Notes under the pieces: generated by a model | The model's database searches: none | Seen by the model: only the letters and a program-made list of their open reading frames with translations | Told to the model about the DNA's origin: nothing | Part shown: positions 6,931-16,365 of the stretch, piece after piece | Numbering within the stretch: position 1 is the first letter of the stretch | Layout of the letters: each line of letters opens with the position of its first letter | Translations under genes and position numbers: made by a program | Assembly (NCBI RefSeq): GCF_030717995.2 | Contig: NZ_CP157743.1 | Span: 2,630,501 to 2,694,500, forward strand | Length of the DNA: 64,000 nt | Direction of reading: 5' to 3' | Source of the DNA: Methylomarinum sp. Ch1-1 | GTDB taxonomy: Bacteria > Pseudomonadota > Gammaproteobacteria > Methylococcales > Methylomonadaceae

Positions 6931-8940
6931 TTGACCGAACCTATCGCCGTCAAAGCCGTTTTAATTTATCCGCGGTTTGATACCTCGGATACCTTTTGGA
7001 GTTACGCCCGAAGTCTGGGTTTATATGCGTCCGGAAATCGCTTCGGTTTGCCGAAAAGACTGTTGCCGCCGCTAGGGCTGTTGGGCCTGTATCGACATCT
7101 GAAACCTTATTATCGGGAAATTGAGCTGATCGACCGAAATGTCGATCCCAGACCATTGGCGGAGCAGATCGGCGATGCCGATCATGTCTATATGGGCGGC
7201 ATGTCTGCGCAGCAACACAGTCTTTATCGCGATGCCGAACAGGTTAGGCAAAGCGGCAAGACCTTGATTGTCGGCGGAACGGCAGTCACCCCGGATTCGC
7301 CGCTGCTCGACGTCGCCGATCATCTGATCGAGAATGAAGCGGAAATGGTCATAGACGATTTATTGCAGGGACTAAGCGATGGCAGCGCACGGCATTACTA
7401 CCGGGGGGCTGTCACGCCGGCCGACCGATTCTTTCAACCGGACTTTTCCGCCATCGATTTGCAAGATTATGCCCACATGGCTTTGCAGATCAGTCGCGGT
7501 TGTCCCGAGTCTTGCGAATTCTGCGATATTCCGTCCCGATTCGGGAAAAATTATCGAGTCACGCCATGGCGGCAGACCGCGGCGGCGTTTCGTCAATTGA
7601 CCGAGCTGGGCTGGTCCGGGCCGGTGTTTATCGTCGACGATAATTTCATCGGCAATCCGCGCAAGGCGCTGGAAGCCCTGCGCCATCTTTATCATATCGG
7701 CGAGGATTTGGGCATACATCACCCCAAATATACCGAAATGACGCTGAGATTCGCCGATGATTCGACGGTGATGCAGGAACTGCGGCATTGGTTCAGGCGC
7801 TGCAATTTCAGTCAGAGCTTCTACGGTGTGGAAACGCCGAACAAGGCTGCGCTCAGGGAAACGGACAAGCAGCAGAATCTGCGCGGCGACAAGGGCCTGG
7901 TGGAAAAACTGGCCTATATCAGCGAACAGACCGGTTCCGGCGTCATGATGGGAATGATCTATGGTTTCGATCATGACAGCGACGATACCGTCGAGCCGTT
8001 CATCGATTTTGTCAACGCCACCCATGCGCCGATTGTCATGGCGGGTTTGTTGAATGCGTTGCCGCGCACCGCTCTGATGGAACGCCTGAAAAAAGAAGGG
8101 CGTTTCATCCAGCACAGCAGCGGCAACAACTCCGATGGTGTGATCAATTTCATTCCGCTGAATTTCTCCATCGAACAGGCGGAACGCAATTATCTTAAGA
8201 TCCTGCAAGCCATTTATCACCCGGACGCCTATTTCAAGCGGGTGATGCGGCACTTGCAGCGCGTCGATCCGCTGCTAAAGGGGGACTTTCGCGATCGCCG
8301 TGAACAGCTGTCGGCCGTCATCAAGATTCTGAGCCGTCAAAACGCCTTGAATTACTGGCGCTACCTGTTCCAGGCGCTGAAAATCGCCGGCCGCCGGTTT
8401 CCGGCGGGCAGTGCGGCCTACACAGCGTTGACGGCCGAATATTTCGCCTTATGCGCGCAATACACTCATTTCATCGGCCAGACCCGGGCCTTGCAGCGGC
8501 AAATCGAGCACAGGCGATACCAAGGCTGGCAGCGCTGTTCCTGGCGACAAGTATTGGCGGCCGAGATTGAAGCGGTCGAATTATTACAGGCCCACCCGGA
8601 TACGCCGCTGCTCGATACGATCCGCCTCGATTTAGCGCTCGATCATTGCTTGACCGGGACGCGGCTCCAGCTGATGGAGTATTACTGCGAGCCGTTGATA
8701 TGGCAGGCGTTTGCCGATGGCGCCGACGCGATGCCGTCAGACCGGCAGTTTGTGGCGCTGCAAATCGAGGCCTTTGCCGCGGTATACCGGCAAAGAACGG
8801 CCATCGCCGGCGGCATCGCTTGGGAAGAGATAGAACGCCATCTTCAGGCCACGCTGGCGCAAAATCACGACTTCGTTCTGCAAATGCGGCGGCGGTTCCG
8901 TAAATTCTTGGCGTTGAAGGCGCTTAGCGATGAGTGCTAA
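6931..8940 (+). CDS. B12-binding-type radical SAM protein (DUF4070-like)
   Basis: 669-residue radical SAM enzyme, first gene of a four-gene operon. Residues 1-150 form a Rossmann-like cobalamin-binding-type domain (PPLGLLGLYRHL, ELIDRNVDP, LIVGGTAVTPDSP), but the classic DxHxxG cobalamin motif is not seen. The cluster Cys191-x3-Cys195-x2-Cys198 sits in SRGCPESCEFCDIPSRFG. The helical C-terminal half resembles the DUF4070 part of hopanoid methylase relatives. The start is TTG with AAGG 9 bp upstream; no earlier in-frame ATG exists. It could be a methylase or another radical-based modifying enzyme; the substrate is unknown. Confidence 0.85.
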   Translation: MTEPIAVKAVLIYPRFDTSDTFWSYARSLGLYASGNRFGLPKRLLPPLGLLGLYRHLKPYYREIELIDRNVDPRPLAEQIGDADHVYMGGMSAQQHSLYRDAEQVRQSGKTLIVGGTAVTPDSPLLDVADHLIENEAEMVIDDLLQGLSDGSARHYYRGAVTPADRFFQPDFSAIDLQDYAHMALQISRGCPESCEFCDIPSRFGKNYRVTPWRQTAAAFRQLTELGWSGPVFIVDDNFIGNPRKALEALRHLYHIGEDLGIHHPKYTEMTLRFADDSTVMQELRHWFRRCNFSQSFYGVETPNKAALRETDKQQNLRGDKGLVEKLAYISEQTGSGVMMGMIYGFDHDSDDTVEPFIDFVNATHAPIVMAGLLNALPRTALMERLKKEGRFIQHSSGNNSDGVINFIPLNFSIEQAERNYLKILQAIYHPDAYFKRVMRHLQRVDPLLKGDFRDRREQLSAVIKILSRQNALNYWRYLFQALKIAGRRFPAGSAAYTALTAEYFALCAQYTHFIGQTRALQRQIEHRRYQGWQRCSWRQVLAAEIEAVELLQAHPDTPLLDTIRLDLALDHCLTGTRLQLMEYYCEPLIWQAFADGADAMPSDRQFVALQIEAFAAVYRQRTAIAGGIAWEEIERHLQATLAQNHDFVLQMRRRFRKFLALKALSDEC

Positions 8941-8976
8941 AGGTTTAGCTCGAATGTCTGCGAGTAGAGGGCGGTG

Positions 8977-10734
8977 ATGAGACGCTATTACATCGGTTTG
9001 TCGGTCACCTATCATGATCCCGCCATGGCCATTGTCGATGAAAAGGGCCGGGTTTTGTTCGCCGAGGCCGGCGAGCGGTATTTGCAGCACAAGCGCGCGT
9101 TGAATTGCGAGGCGGATCCGTTGTTGCGCGTGCCGGAGTTATTGGCCGAGCATTGTCGTTTTCCCTGTCAAATCACGATCGCGATCAACTGGCGCAAACG
9201 TCGGCCCTGGTATGAAAACGTCGTCGCCGCGCTGGGGTGTCTGGATGCGCCGGGCTTGATGAAGCAGGGCATCAAACGTCTGCGCTCGCCTTTGCCCAAT
9301 TATCAGCTGCATCACATGATCGCCTGTCAGCGCAGCAAGATTAAGACGGCCGGTTTGAATCTGGTGCGTATTCTTCGGCAATCTTATCCACAGACGCCGC
9401 TGCGTTTCGCCGACTTTGCCCATCATCTGACCCATGCGGCCTGCGCCTGTTATAGCAGTCCTTTTAGCGAAGCCGCCTGCGCGGTGGTCGATTCGTTTGG
9501 CGAGAACGGATCAATGGCGTTCTATCATTTTCGCAACGGCCGATTGCAACTGATCCATGAAAACCGTGGCGCCGGCAGCATCGGTTTCTATTATATGAAA
9601 ATCACCGAATTATGCGGTTTCGACTGGCTAAAAGGGGAAGAATGGAAGGTCATGGGCTTGGCGCCTTATGGCAAGTTGAACCCGGAACTCTATGAATTGT
9701 TGAAGTCTTTGATCGTGGTCGAGGGACTGAGCTGCAAGCATCCGGGGCGCAGGCTGTTCGAGCGAGTCGACGAGCTGGCGCGTTTCCAGCGGCAAAAAGA
9801 CCAATCGATCGAACAGGCCGCCGATATCGCCTTTACCGGACAGTTTTTTTTCGCCGAACTGGTCGGCCGTTTGTTGGGCAATCTGCAGGACATGACCGGC
9901 TCGAAACAACTGGCGCTGGCCGGCGGCTGCGCGCTGAATTCAGCCTTCAACGGCCAGATCGTCGAGCGCACCGGCTTCGAGCGCGTCCATATTCCATCGG
10001 CGCCGGCCGACGACGGCACAGCATTGGGCGCAGCCTGGTTGGCTTTGCGCCAGGATAATCCGTCTGTCGCGTTGGGCGGCGCCGCCTTGACGCCTTATCT
10101 AGGCTCGACGATTCCCGATGCGGCGCTGCAGCAGTTTAAAAAATATAACCGCAGCCTGAAGGTTCGGCATTTGCCGGATAGTCTTTGTCACACTGTCGCC
10201 CGCTTGCTGACCGATGGCGATTTGATCGCTTGGGTGCAGGGCAGGGCGGAATTCGGGCCGCGCGCCTTGGGCAACCGGTCGATACTGGCCGATCCCAGGC
10301 GGGCCTCGACCAAGGATCGGATCAATGCGACGATCAAGTTCCGCGAACAGTTCAGGCCTTTCGCGCCGGCGTTGCTGGCCGAATGCGCCGAGGATTTTTT
10401 TGACCATAGTCAGAGTTCGCCTTATATGGACAAGACCCTGAGTATTAGGGCCGATAAACGCGACAGCCTGGCCGCTGTTTGCCATGTCGATGGAACCGGA
10501 CGTCTGCAAACGGTCACTAAGGAGTTTAATCCGCGTTTTTATCAATTGATCGTGGAATTTCATCGCTTAACGGAGGTGCCGGCCTTGTTGAACACCAGTT
10601 TCAATGTCATGGGGAAACCGATGGTGCATAGCCTGGAAGATGCGCTTGCGGTGTTTTTGACCAGCGGGCTCGACCATCTGGTGATTAACGATTATCTGAT
10701 TAGCAAGCCGAAGGGTCATGAGTCGAGCCGCTGA
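8977..10734 (+). CDS. NodU/CmcH-family carbamoyltransferase
   Basis: 585-residue enzyme of the family that moves the carbamoyl group of carbamoyl phosphate, via carbamoyl-adenylate, to a hydroxyl. The N-terminal Kae1-like part has FAHHLTHAACA (metal-binding His pair), VDSFGENGS, the glycine-rich GGCALNSAFNG and PADDGTALGAA. The C-terminal YrdC-like part has VQGRAEFGPRALGNRSI and NTSFNVMGKPMV. ATG 8977 was chosen over GTG 8974 because GAGG lies 6 bp before it. Family members act in natural-product tailoring (Nod factor, cephamycin, tobramycin). The end overlaps the next gene by 17 bp. Confidence 0.9.
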   Translation: MRRYYIGLSVTYHDPAMAIVDEKGRVLFAEAGERYLQHKRALNCEADPLLRVPELLAEHCRFPCQITIAINWRKRRPWYENVVAALGCLDAPGLMKQGIKRLRSPLPNYQLHHMIACQRSKIKTAGLNLVRILRQSYPQTPLRFADFAHHLTHAACACYSSPFSEAACAVVDSFGENGSMAFYHFRNGRLQLIHENRGAGSIGFYYMKITELCGFDWLKGEEWKVMGLAPYGKLNPELYELLKSLIVVEGLSCKHPGRRLFERVDELARFQRQKDQSIEQAADIAFTGQFFFAELVGRLLGNLQDMTGSKQLALAGGCALNSAFNGQIVERTGFERVHIPSAPADDGTALGAAWLALRQDNPSVALGGAALTPYLGSTIPDAALQQFKKYNRSLKVRHLPDSLCHTVARLLTDGDLIAWVQGRAEFGPRALGNRSILADPRRASTKDRINATIKFREQFRPFAPALLAECAEDFFDHSQSSPYMDKTLSIRADKRDSLAAVCHVDGTGRLQTVTKEFNPRFYQLIVEFHRLTEVPALLNTSFNVMGKPMVHSLEDALAVFLTSGLDHLVINDYLISKPKGHESSR

Positions 10735-12862
10735 TTTGCCATTTAAACCGTCCTCGGCCACCGGGCAGTCTGTCACGTCTGTGTCGATTGGCGGCAGGGC
10801 GTTGTTTTATCGCTTGTTGCATTTCAACGTCTTTCTCGACAATCAGCAGCTTGCTCAGGCTTTTTTGAACCAAAGCTTAGAACGGGCCGGACGGCATTAT
10901 TACAATCGATACACCGAGCTTGGCGACGACCCCATGGCGTCTTTGACTGTCGAGTCTAATATCGAGCCTATGTCGGTCGGCGAGGCCGGCTTCGTGGAAA
11001 GCTTGAGACAGTCGGCGCCGGTGCTACTGACCGAACCCTGCTGGCTGCAGGATGTTTGTCAGGCGACCAGCAATCAGGAAGTCACGGCCGCCGCGTTGAT
11101 GCGGGTTTATTTGGCCTTGAGCGCGGCCCATTTGGACGATGCTTACCGAGCCTTGCTAGCGCAGTTCGGCCTTGCGTCGCCGCCATTGCATAGCGCCTCT
11201 TATAGCCAGCGTAAAGATTTGTTGAGCGGTTTCATCGATTTCGCGGCGGTACAGCTGGCGCTGGCGGACAATCCTCGGCGCTATGAGGCCGAACTCTTGG
11301 GTTTTACGCTGGCTTATTGCCGCTCATCGACGCCGGTGGAGCAGTATTTTCCGGATCAAACCGGACAAACTGATTTTTTCCGCAGGCGGCGGGCGCTGCT
11401 CGCCTGTCAATCTGAGGGGGTGGCCCGGATGCTCGATGACTGGCTGGCATTGAATGCGGGGCCTAAGGCACAGGCTTGGCAGCGAATCCAGGCCGGTTTC
11501 TGGCTGTATAGGGACTTGGTTGAGCGCTGCCGTAGCCAACTGGGAAGGCATCTGCTGCACCATCCTTCCGCCACCGAGGCGATGCTACAACTGCTGCAAC
11601 GCAAGACGGCCGCCGCCATCGGTCATCACCATCGGGTACAATTACAAGGGCAAAACCTCGATGACTGGTTCAGGGGGCTGCCGGAGACTGGAGGCGAGCT
11701 GTTGACGGCGTTGCGCCGCTCTTCCTATGTCGATGCCGCTGAGCCGCAAAACAGCCGCTTGTTAAAGCTGTTCGAATTCAACGGCCCGATGTTCGGAATT
11801 CTCGACCAACAGGAATTGGCTGTCGTCAAAAACTGGCTGTCGGATCAATCCACGGCGACAGCCGAACCGTTGAACCCGCGCTCCGATCACGAAGACAGAC
11901 CAGTCCGCTTCGTTGTCTCTAAATCTGAAGACTTGGGGCGCTTGTCGAATCGTCAGTTATATTATTATCTGCTCAATGCGGAATATTACCCACAGGTTTT
12001 GCCGCCAGCGGCCGCTAAGGTCAGCCGGCAACTGGCGATTTTCGGCCGGCTCAGTCGCTTGCCTTTTAAACGCTACAGTCATGCTCGATTCGAACGGTAT
12101 TTGCACGCGACTTATCAACACGAAATGGCCGCTTATCGGCCCCTGTCCGGCAAGCCGAATATTTCCCGGGCGGCCTATCGCTGGGGGTTGAAGCAGATCG
12201 CTCCGACGGTATTAATCGATGGTGTCTGGCTGCAGCATTGCAGCCGGCTGCGTTGCAGCCATCCGGAGATCGCAGCGATTTTAACCGGCATTTATGCCGA
12301 TGAGCTGGGTCGCGGACGGTTGCAACAGAGTCACCCGGTCGTTTTCAGCAATCTGTTGGAAGCCTTAGGGATCGATCTGCCGCCTATCGCCAGCAAGGCA
12401 TTTAGTGAACATGAAAATTTCGTCGACAGCGCCTTCGATCTGCCGGTTTTCATGCTGGCGCTGGCCAAGTTTCCGCAGCGTTTTCTGCCCGAGTTGTTGG
12501 GCTTGAACATGGCGATAGAATTGAGCGGGCTGGGGCGGGGCTATCTGTCGCTGATCGATGAACTGAATTACTGGGGCATCGATGCCACGATTGCCCGTTT
12601 GCATGTCACCATCGATAATTTTGCCGATGGCCATGCCGCCCAAGCTAAAGAGGCGATCAAGCTGTATTTGGACGAGGTTCTGGTCGGCCAGGGCGAGCAG
12701 GCCATGCAGCAACACTGGCGTAGAATATTCAGCGGATACGTATCGCTGAATCGAATCTGCTGGCGTTTTAAACTGGCGGTGCCGGCGGTTTATATGTTCA
12801 ATAAGATGACTCGCCGGTCTCTGATATCAGATAACAATAATAAAAAAAACTCCTCGCTATGA
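10718..12862 (+). CDS. Tandem haem-oxygenase-like di-iron oxidase (iron-containing redox enzyme family)
   Basis: 714 residues. The C-terminal domain (about 400-680) carries the ligand pattern of the HDO superfamily: Glu529 in ADELGRGR, His539 in QQSHP, Glu601 in MAIELS, then His629, Asp633 and His639 in LHVTIDNFADGH. Characterised relatives are N-oxygenases, C-C lyases and fatty acid decarboxylases (SznF, BesC, UndA). Residues about 120-220 repeat the same helical pattern (AHLDDAYRALLAQFGL against VVFSNLLEALGI; YEAELLGFTLAYC against FLPELLGLNMAIEL) but lack most ligands, so the N-terminal copy looks structural. The gene overlaps both neighbours, implying coupled translation. Substrate unknown. 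Confidence 0.75.
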   Translation: MSRAADLPFKPSSATGQSVTSVSIGGRALFYRLLHFNVFLDNQQLAQAFLNQSLERAGRHYYNRYTELGDDPMASLTVESNIEPMSVGEAGFVESLRQSAPVLLTEPCWLQDVCQATSNQEVTAAALMRVYLALSAAHLDDAYRALLAQFGLASPPLHSASYSQRKDLLSGFIDFAAVQLALADNPRRYEAELLGFTLAYCRSSTPVEQYFPDQTGQTDFFRRRRALLACQSEGVARMLDDWLALNAGPKAQAWQRIQAGFWLYRDLVERCRSQLGRHLLHHPSATEAMLQLLQRKTAAAIGHHHRVQLQGQNLDDWFRGLPETGGELLTALRRSSYVDAAEPQNSRLLKLFEFNGPMFGILDQQELAVVKNWLSDQSTATAEPLNPRSDHEDRPVRFVVSKSEDLGRLSNRQLYYYLLNAEYYPQVLPPAAAKVSRQLAIFGRLSRLPFKRYSHARFERYLHATYQHEMAAYRPLSGKPNISRAAYRWGLKQIAPTVLIDGVWLQHCSRLRCSHPEIAAILTGIYADELGRGRLQQSHPVVFSNLLEALGIDLPPIASKAFSEHENFVDSAFDLPVFMLALAKFPQRFLPELLGLNMAIELSGLGRGYLSLIDELNYWGIDATIARLHVTIDNFADGHAAQAKEAIKLYLDEVLVGQGEQAMQQHWRRIFSGYVSLNRICWRFKLAVPAVYMFNKMTRRSLISDNNNKKNSSL

Positions 12863-13899
12863 AATATCTGTGCAGTTTTATCTTTCCGCTTTGTGTCTTG
12901 TTGTTTCTTTACAGCGGTCCGCATGGTGTTGCCGCGGCGTTATCGTGGACGCTGCCGTTATGGCTGCTGTGTCTCGCCGACCGTTACAGCCCCAAGCTGA
13001 ATCAGGCCAGCAACCCTCCGCTCAAGCAAACTTTTTGGTTCGATTGGATACTGGTGCTGCTGGCGATGATCCAATTCGTCAATATCTTTTTGTTGTTGCG
13101 TTATGCGGCGCAATTACCATGGTCTAGCCTCAGCGAGACGGCCGTTTCCATCGTCAATTTGATCGTATTGAGGATATTGGTCGGCACCAGTTCCGGCAGC
13201 TCGGCGATCATCGTCGCGCATGAATTGATTCATCGTCGCCAAAAAATATTGAGAGGGCTGGGGCATGGACTGCTTTATACTGTTTGCTACGATCATTTCG
13301 CCATCGCCCATCTGCAAGGTCATCATCAGCAGGTGGCGACGCCCGAGGATATCTCAACGGCTCGTCTCGGCGAAAGTTTCGACAGTTATTGGCAGAGAGT
13401 CGTTAAGGGGCAGTTCCGTTATGCCTGGCGGTATGAGATGGCGCGGCTCGGGATCGTCAGTCAGACCCGATCGATGTTCTTATGGGCGAAAAACCGGGTG
13501 CTGCAAGGCATCGTGATCGAAGCCTGGCTGGTGGTGATGATTATTGTCCAGTTCGGCTGGGTGGCGGCCTTTATTTTTCTCTACCAGGCCTTGGCGGCGG
13601 TGCGTTTGCTGGAAACGATCAATTATTTTCAGCATTGGGGGCTGGCGGACCGGCAAGGCGATGAAGAATTGGCTTGGGTCAACCGCTCGTGGCTGACTCA
13701 GTATGCCTTGGTCGGCTTATCGAAACATATCGGCCATCATCGGCATGCGGGCATGGCCTTCCCGGAAACGCCTTATTTGGAGCAAGGGCCGGTTATGCCT
13801 TACGGCTATTTCGCCACTAATCTTTGGGTGAAATGGCGCAACCGTTCTTACCAAGAAACCTCGGCACGGGTATTGTCGATATATCATCATTTCTGGTAA
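12859..13899 (+). CDS. AlkB-like integral-membrane di-iron monooxygenase
   Basis: 346 residues with several hydrophobic membrane segments. Histidine boxes are HELIHRR (His121), HLQGHHQ (His151), NYFQHWGL and KHIGHHRHA (about 290-298). The segment VATPEDISTARLGES is a close match to the alkane 1-monooxygenase/xylene monooxygenase family, which hydroxylates terminal methyl or fatty chains. The usual EHYG of the third box is QHWG here, and the usual LQRHSDHH is LSKHIGHH, so it is a divergent member. It starts on the ATGA overlap with the preceding oxidase. No rubredoxin gene is adjacent. Confidence 0.85.
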   Translation: MKYLCSFIFPLCVLLFLYSGPHGVAAALSWTLPLWLLCLADRYSPKLNQASNPPLKQTFWFDWILVLLAMIQFVNIFLLLRYAAQLPWSSLSETAVSIVNLIVLRILVGTSSGSSAIIVAHELIHRRQKILRGLGHGLLYTVCYDHFAIAHLQGHHQQVATPEDISTARLGESFDSYWQRVVKGQFRYAWRYEMARLGIVSQTRSMFLWAKNRVLQGIVIEAWLVVMIIVQFGWVAAFIFLYQALAAVRLLETINYFQHWGLADRQGDEELAWVNRSWLTQYALVGLSKHIGHHRHAGMAFPETPYLEQGPVMPYGYFATNLWVKWRNRSYQETSARVLSIYHHFW

Positions 13900-13900
13900 T

Positions 13901-14172
13901 TATTCAGCGTAGTTTTACTAAGAGGGAGTAGGTTGTTGATTTATCGGGCTGTCTGCAACAGGACGTTGCAGTCAGAGCTTACGCCGCACAAGGAAGTGCA
14001 AGTGCCGCGTGAAGCAGGATGCTGTTAGCTGCCAGGGAAGTATTCACCCAGCACCTAAATACCCTAGGTTATTGGCTATGATTAATAATCTTCGTTAATT
14101 TAGGTGCTGGGTGAACGCGTCCCGAGAAATCAATGACCTACTGCCTAAAACCCGAAAGATGCTGAATAGTTA
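13901..14172. mobile_element. MITE-like element, TATTCAGC family, copy 1
   Basis: Ends TATTCAGC and GCTGAATAGTTA are inverted. The interior is non-coding, 272 bp in total, and holds a nested 73-bp palindrome at 14043-14115. The GGACGTTGCAGTCAG interior motif is shared with the copy at 33539-33717. Confidence 0.75.
14043..14115. repeat. 73-bp palindromic element, copy B
   Basis: Same 18-bp inverted ends and total length as copy A at 3442-3514. It is inserted within the TATTCAGC element. Confidence 0.9.
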
Positions 14173-14332
14173 CCATTTCTGAACCTTTTTAGTGCTCGAT
14201 TGCCTTAAGTTGCACTTAATTGGGGCATTAGGAGGCCATTCAAGGGGTAATGGGCGCTATCCGCGTGGCTTAGTATTTGCTTTCACGGCTTGATAAGTCT
14301 TTAAAACTATTCGTAAAAAGAAGGAGCGAGGT

Positions 14333-15631
14333 ATGACCGAGCACACTACAGCCACTTTGTCTTTGACCGGTAATGAAATTCCCGCTGAATTGCCGGTATT
14401 GTCCGGTACAATGGGCCCCGATGTGATCGACATCAGAGCCTTGCATAAGAAAACCGGAGCGTTCACTTACGACCCTGGGTTCACTTCAACCGCCAGTTGC
14501 AGTTCTAAAATCACCTTCATAGACGGCGATAAAGGGATATTATTGTACCGTGGCTACCCGATCGAGCAAGTGGCGGAAAAATGCGACTTTCTCGAAGCCT
14601 GTTATTTGTTGTTAAACGGGGAGTTGCCCGATGGCCGGGAGATGAAGGAATTTGTCAATTCGATTACTCAGCATACCTTGGTGCATGAACAATTAACCCA
14701 TTTTTTTAATGGTTTCCGCCGAGACGCCCATCCGATGGCGATATTAGTCGGTGTGATCGGCGCGATGTCGGCCTTTTATCATGAATCGATGGATGTCAAG
14801 GACGAAGAGTTTCGCAAATTGTCGGCGATACGGCTGATTGCGAAAATGCCGACCATCGTTGCGATGTGTCACAAATACAGCACCGGTTTACCGTTCATGT
14901 TTCCGAAAAACAGTCTGGGGTATAGCGAAAATTTCATGCGTATGTTGCATGGCACGCCGTGTGACGAATATTTGCCGAATCCGGTTTTGACCCGGGCGTT
15001 GGACAGAATTTTGATTTTGCATGCCGATCATGAACAGAATGCTTCGACCTCGACGGTCAGGCTGGCCGGCTCCAGCGGCGCCAACCCCTATGCCTGTGTC
15101 GCGGCCGGCATCGCCTGTTTATGGGGGGCGGCGCATGGCGGCGCCAATGAGGCGGTATTGTTGATGTTGGAGGAGATCGGCGATGTTTCGCGCATCGATC
15201 AATATATAAAAAGAGCCAAAGACAAGGAAGATTCGTTTAAACTAATGGGGTTCGGGCATCGGGTGTATAAAAATTTCGACCCGAGGGCGATCTTGATGCG
15301 GCAAACTTGTCATGAGGTTTTGAATGAGTTGGGGTTGCATGACGACAAGTTATTCAAACTGGCGATGCAATTGGAAAAGATTGCGTTGGAGGATGAATAC
15401 TTCATTGCCAAGAAGCTTTATCCGAATGTCGATTTTTATTCCGGCATCGTCTTGCGCGCGCTCGGGATTCCTACCGACTTGTTTACCGCGATCTTCGCGA
15501 TGGCCAGGACCGTCGGCTGGATCGCACAATGGGATGAGATGATCACCGATAGCGAACAAAAAATAGGACGTCCAAGACAACTCTATAAAGGCGCGGCGAA
15601 GCGGGATGTCGTGCCGATAGCCAACAGATAA
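14333..15631 (+). CDS. gltA: Citrate synthase (type II)
   Basis: Condenses acetyl-CoA and oxaloacetate to citrate, entering the TCA cycle. 432 residues, the size of the hexameric NADH-sensitive type. Catalytic residues are His268 in [10 protein letters not shown], His309 in [14 protein letters not shown] and Asp367 in NVDFYSG. The ribosome-binding site AGGAGCGAGG precedes the ATG. The MITE-like element at 13901-14172 lies in its upstream region, so it may affect expression. dnaQ begins only 4 bp after the stop, so the two are probably co-transcribed. Confidence 0.97.
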   Translation: MTEHTTATLSLTGNEIPAELPVLSGTMGPDVIDIRALHKKTGAFTYDPGFTSTASCSSKITFIDGDKGILLYRGYPIEQVAEKCDFLEACYLLLNGELPDGREMKEFVNSITQHTLVHEQLTHFFNGFRRDAHPMAILVGVIGAMSAFYHESMDVKDEEFRKLSAIRLIAKMPTIVAMCHKYSTGLPFMFPKNSLGYSENFMRMLHGTPCDEYLPNPVLTRALDRILILHADHEQNASTSTVRLAGSSGANPYACVAAGIACLWGAAHGGANEAVLLMLEEIGDVSRIDQYIKRAKDKEDSFKLMGFGHRVYKNFDPRAILMRQTCHEVLNELGLHDDKLFKLAMQLEKIALEDEYFIAKKLYPNVDFYSGIVLRALGIPTDLFTAIFAMARTVGWIAQWDEMITDSEQKIGRPRQLYKGAAKRDVVPIANR

Positions 15632-15635
15632 GCAC

Positions 15636-16346
15636 ATGAAAAAAATAAACAGACAGGTGGTTCTCGACACCGAGACCACCGGCCTTAATCCGAAAGAAGG
15701 TCACAGGATTATTGAAATCGGCTGTGTCGAATTGATCAATCGGCGGTTAACCAACAACCGTTTCCATGTCTATATCAACCCCGATCGCATCATCGATGAC
15801 GGCGCGATTGAAGTGCATGGCATCACCAACGAATTCTTACAGGACAAACCGCGCTTCGCCGATATCGTCGAAGATTATCTCGAATTTACCCGTGGCGCCG
15901 AGTTGGTCATCCATAATGCGCCGTTCGATGTCGGTTTTCTCGATCATGAATTGTCCTTGTTGGAAGGCGAGGAGCGTCGGACCGAAATGCTCAGTGGTGT
16001 TTTCGATACGCTGACTTACGCCCGAAAAAAACATCCGGGCGCCAGAAACACCTTGGATGCCTTGTGTAAGCGTTACGGCATCGATAATAGCCATCGCGAA
16101 TTGCACGGCGCCCTGTTGGATGCCGAGATTCTGGCCGATGTTTATTTGCTGATGACCGGCGGACAGGCGTCTTTATTGGAAGAGGAAGAGACAAATGATA
16201 CAGAGGGCGGACAGCAGATCATTCGGCTGTCGACGGACAGGCCTAGACTGAAAGTCATACGCTGTTCCGATGACGAGCTGAGCGCCCATGAAAAACACCT
16301 GCAACATCTGCAGGACGCCAATGGCGCCTGCATGTGGCTGAAATAG
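15636..16346 (+). CDS. dnaQ: DNA polymerase III epsilon subunit (3'-5' proofreading exonuclease)
   Basis: 236 residues, DEDDh exonuclease. Exo I is VLDTETTGL (Asp11, Glu13), Exo II is HNAPFDVGFLDHEL, and Exo III is HGALLDAEILADVY. After the catalytic domain, GGQASLLEEE resembles the beta-clamp-binding segment, and the remaining C-terminal tail would bind the alpha subunit. In E. coli dnaQ lies next to rnhA; here it directly follows gltA with a 4-bp gap, an uncommon partnership, and rnhA is absent. Confidence 0.96.
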   Translation: MKKINRQVVLDTETTGLNPKEGHRIIEIGCVELINRRLTNNRFHVYINPDRIIDDGAIEVHGITNEFLQDKPRFADIVEDYLEFTRGAELVIHNAPFDVGFLDHELSLLEGEERRTEMLSGVFDTLTYARKKHPGARNTLDALCKRYGIDNSHRELHGALLDAEILADVYLLMTGGQASLLEEEETNDTEGGQQIIRLSTDRPRLKVIRCSDDELSAHEKHLQHLQDANGACMWLK

Positions 16347-16365
16347 AAGGCTTTTCTTATTATCC

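Noticed and set aside
7372-8253. 293-codon frame opposite the radical SAM gene
   Set aside because: Antisense shadow of a well-supported gene; composition follows the codon bias of the other strand. The same applies to long shadows opposite purL, jetC and sbcC.
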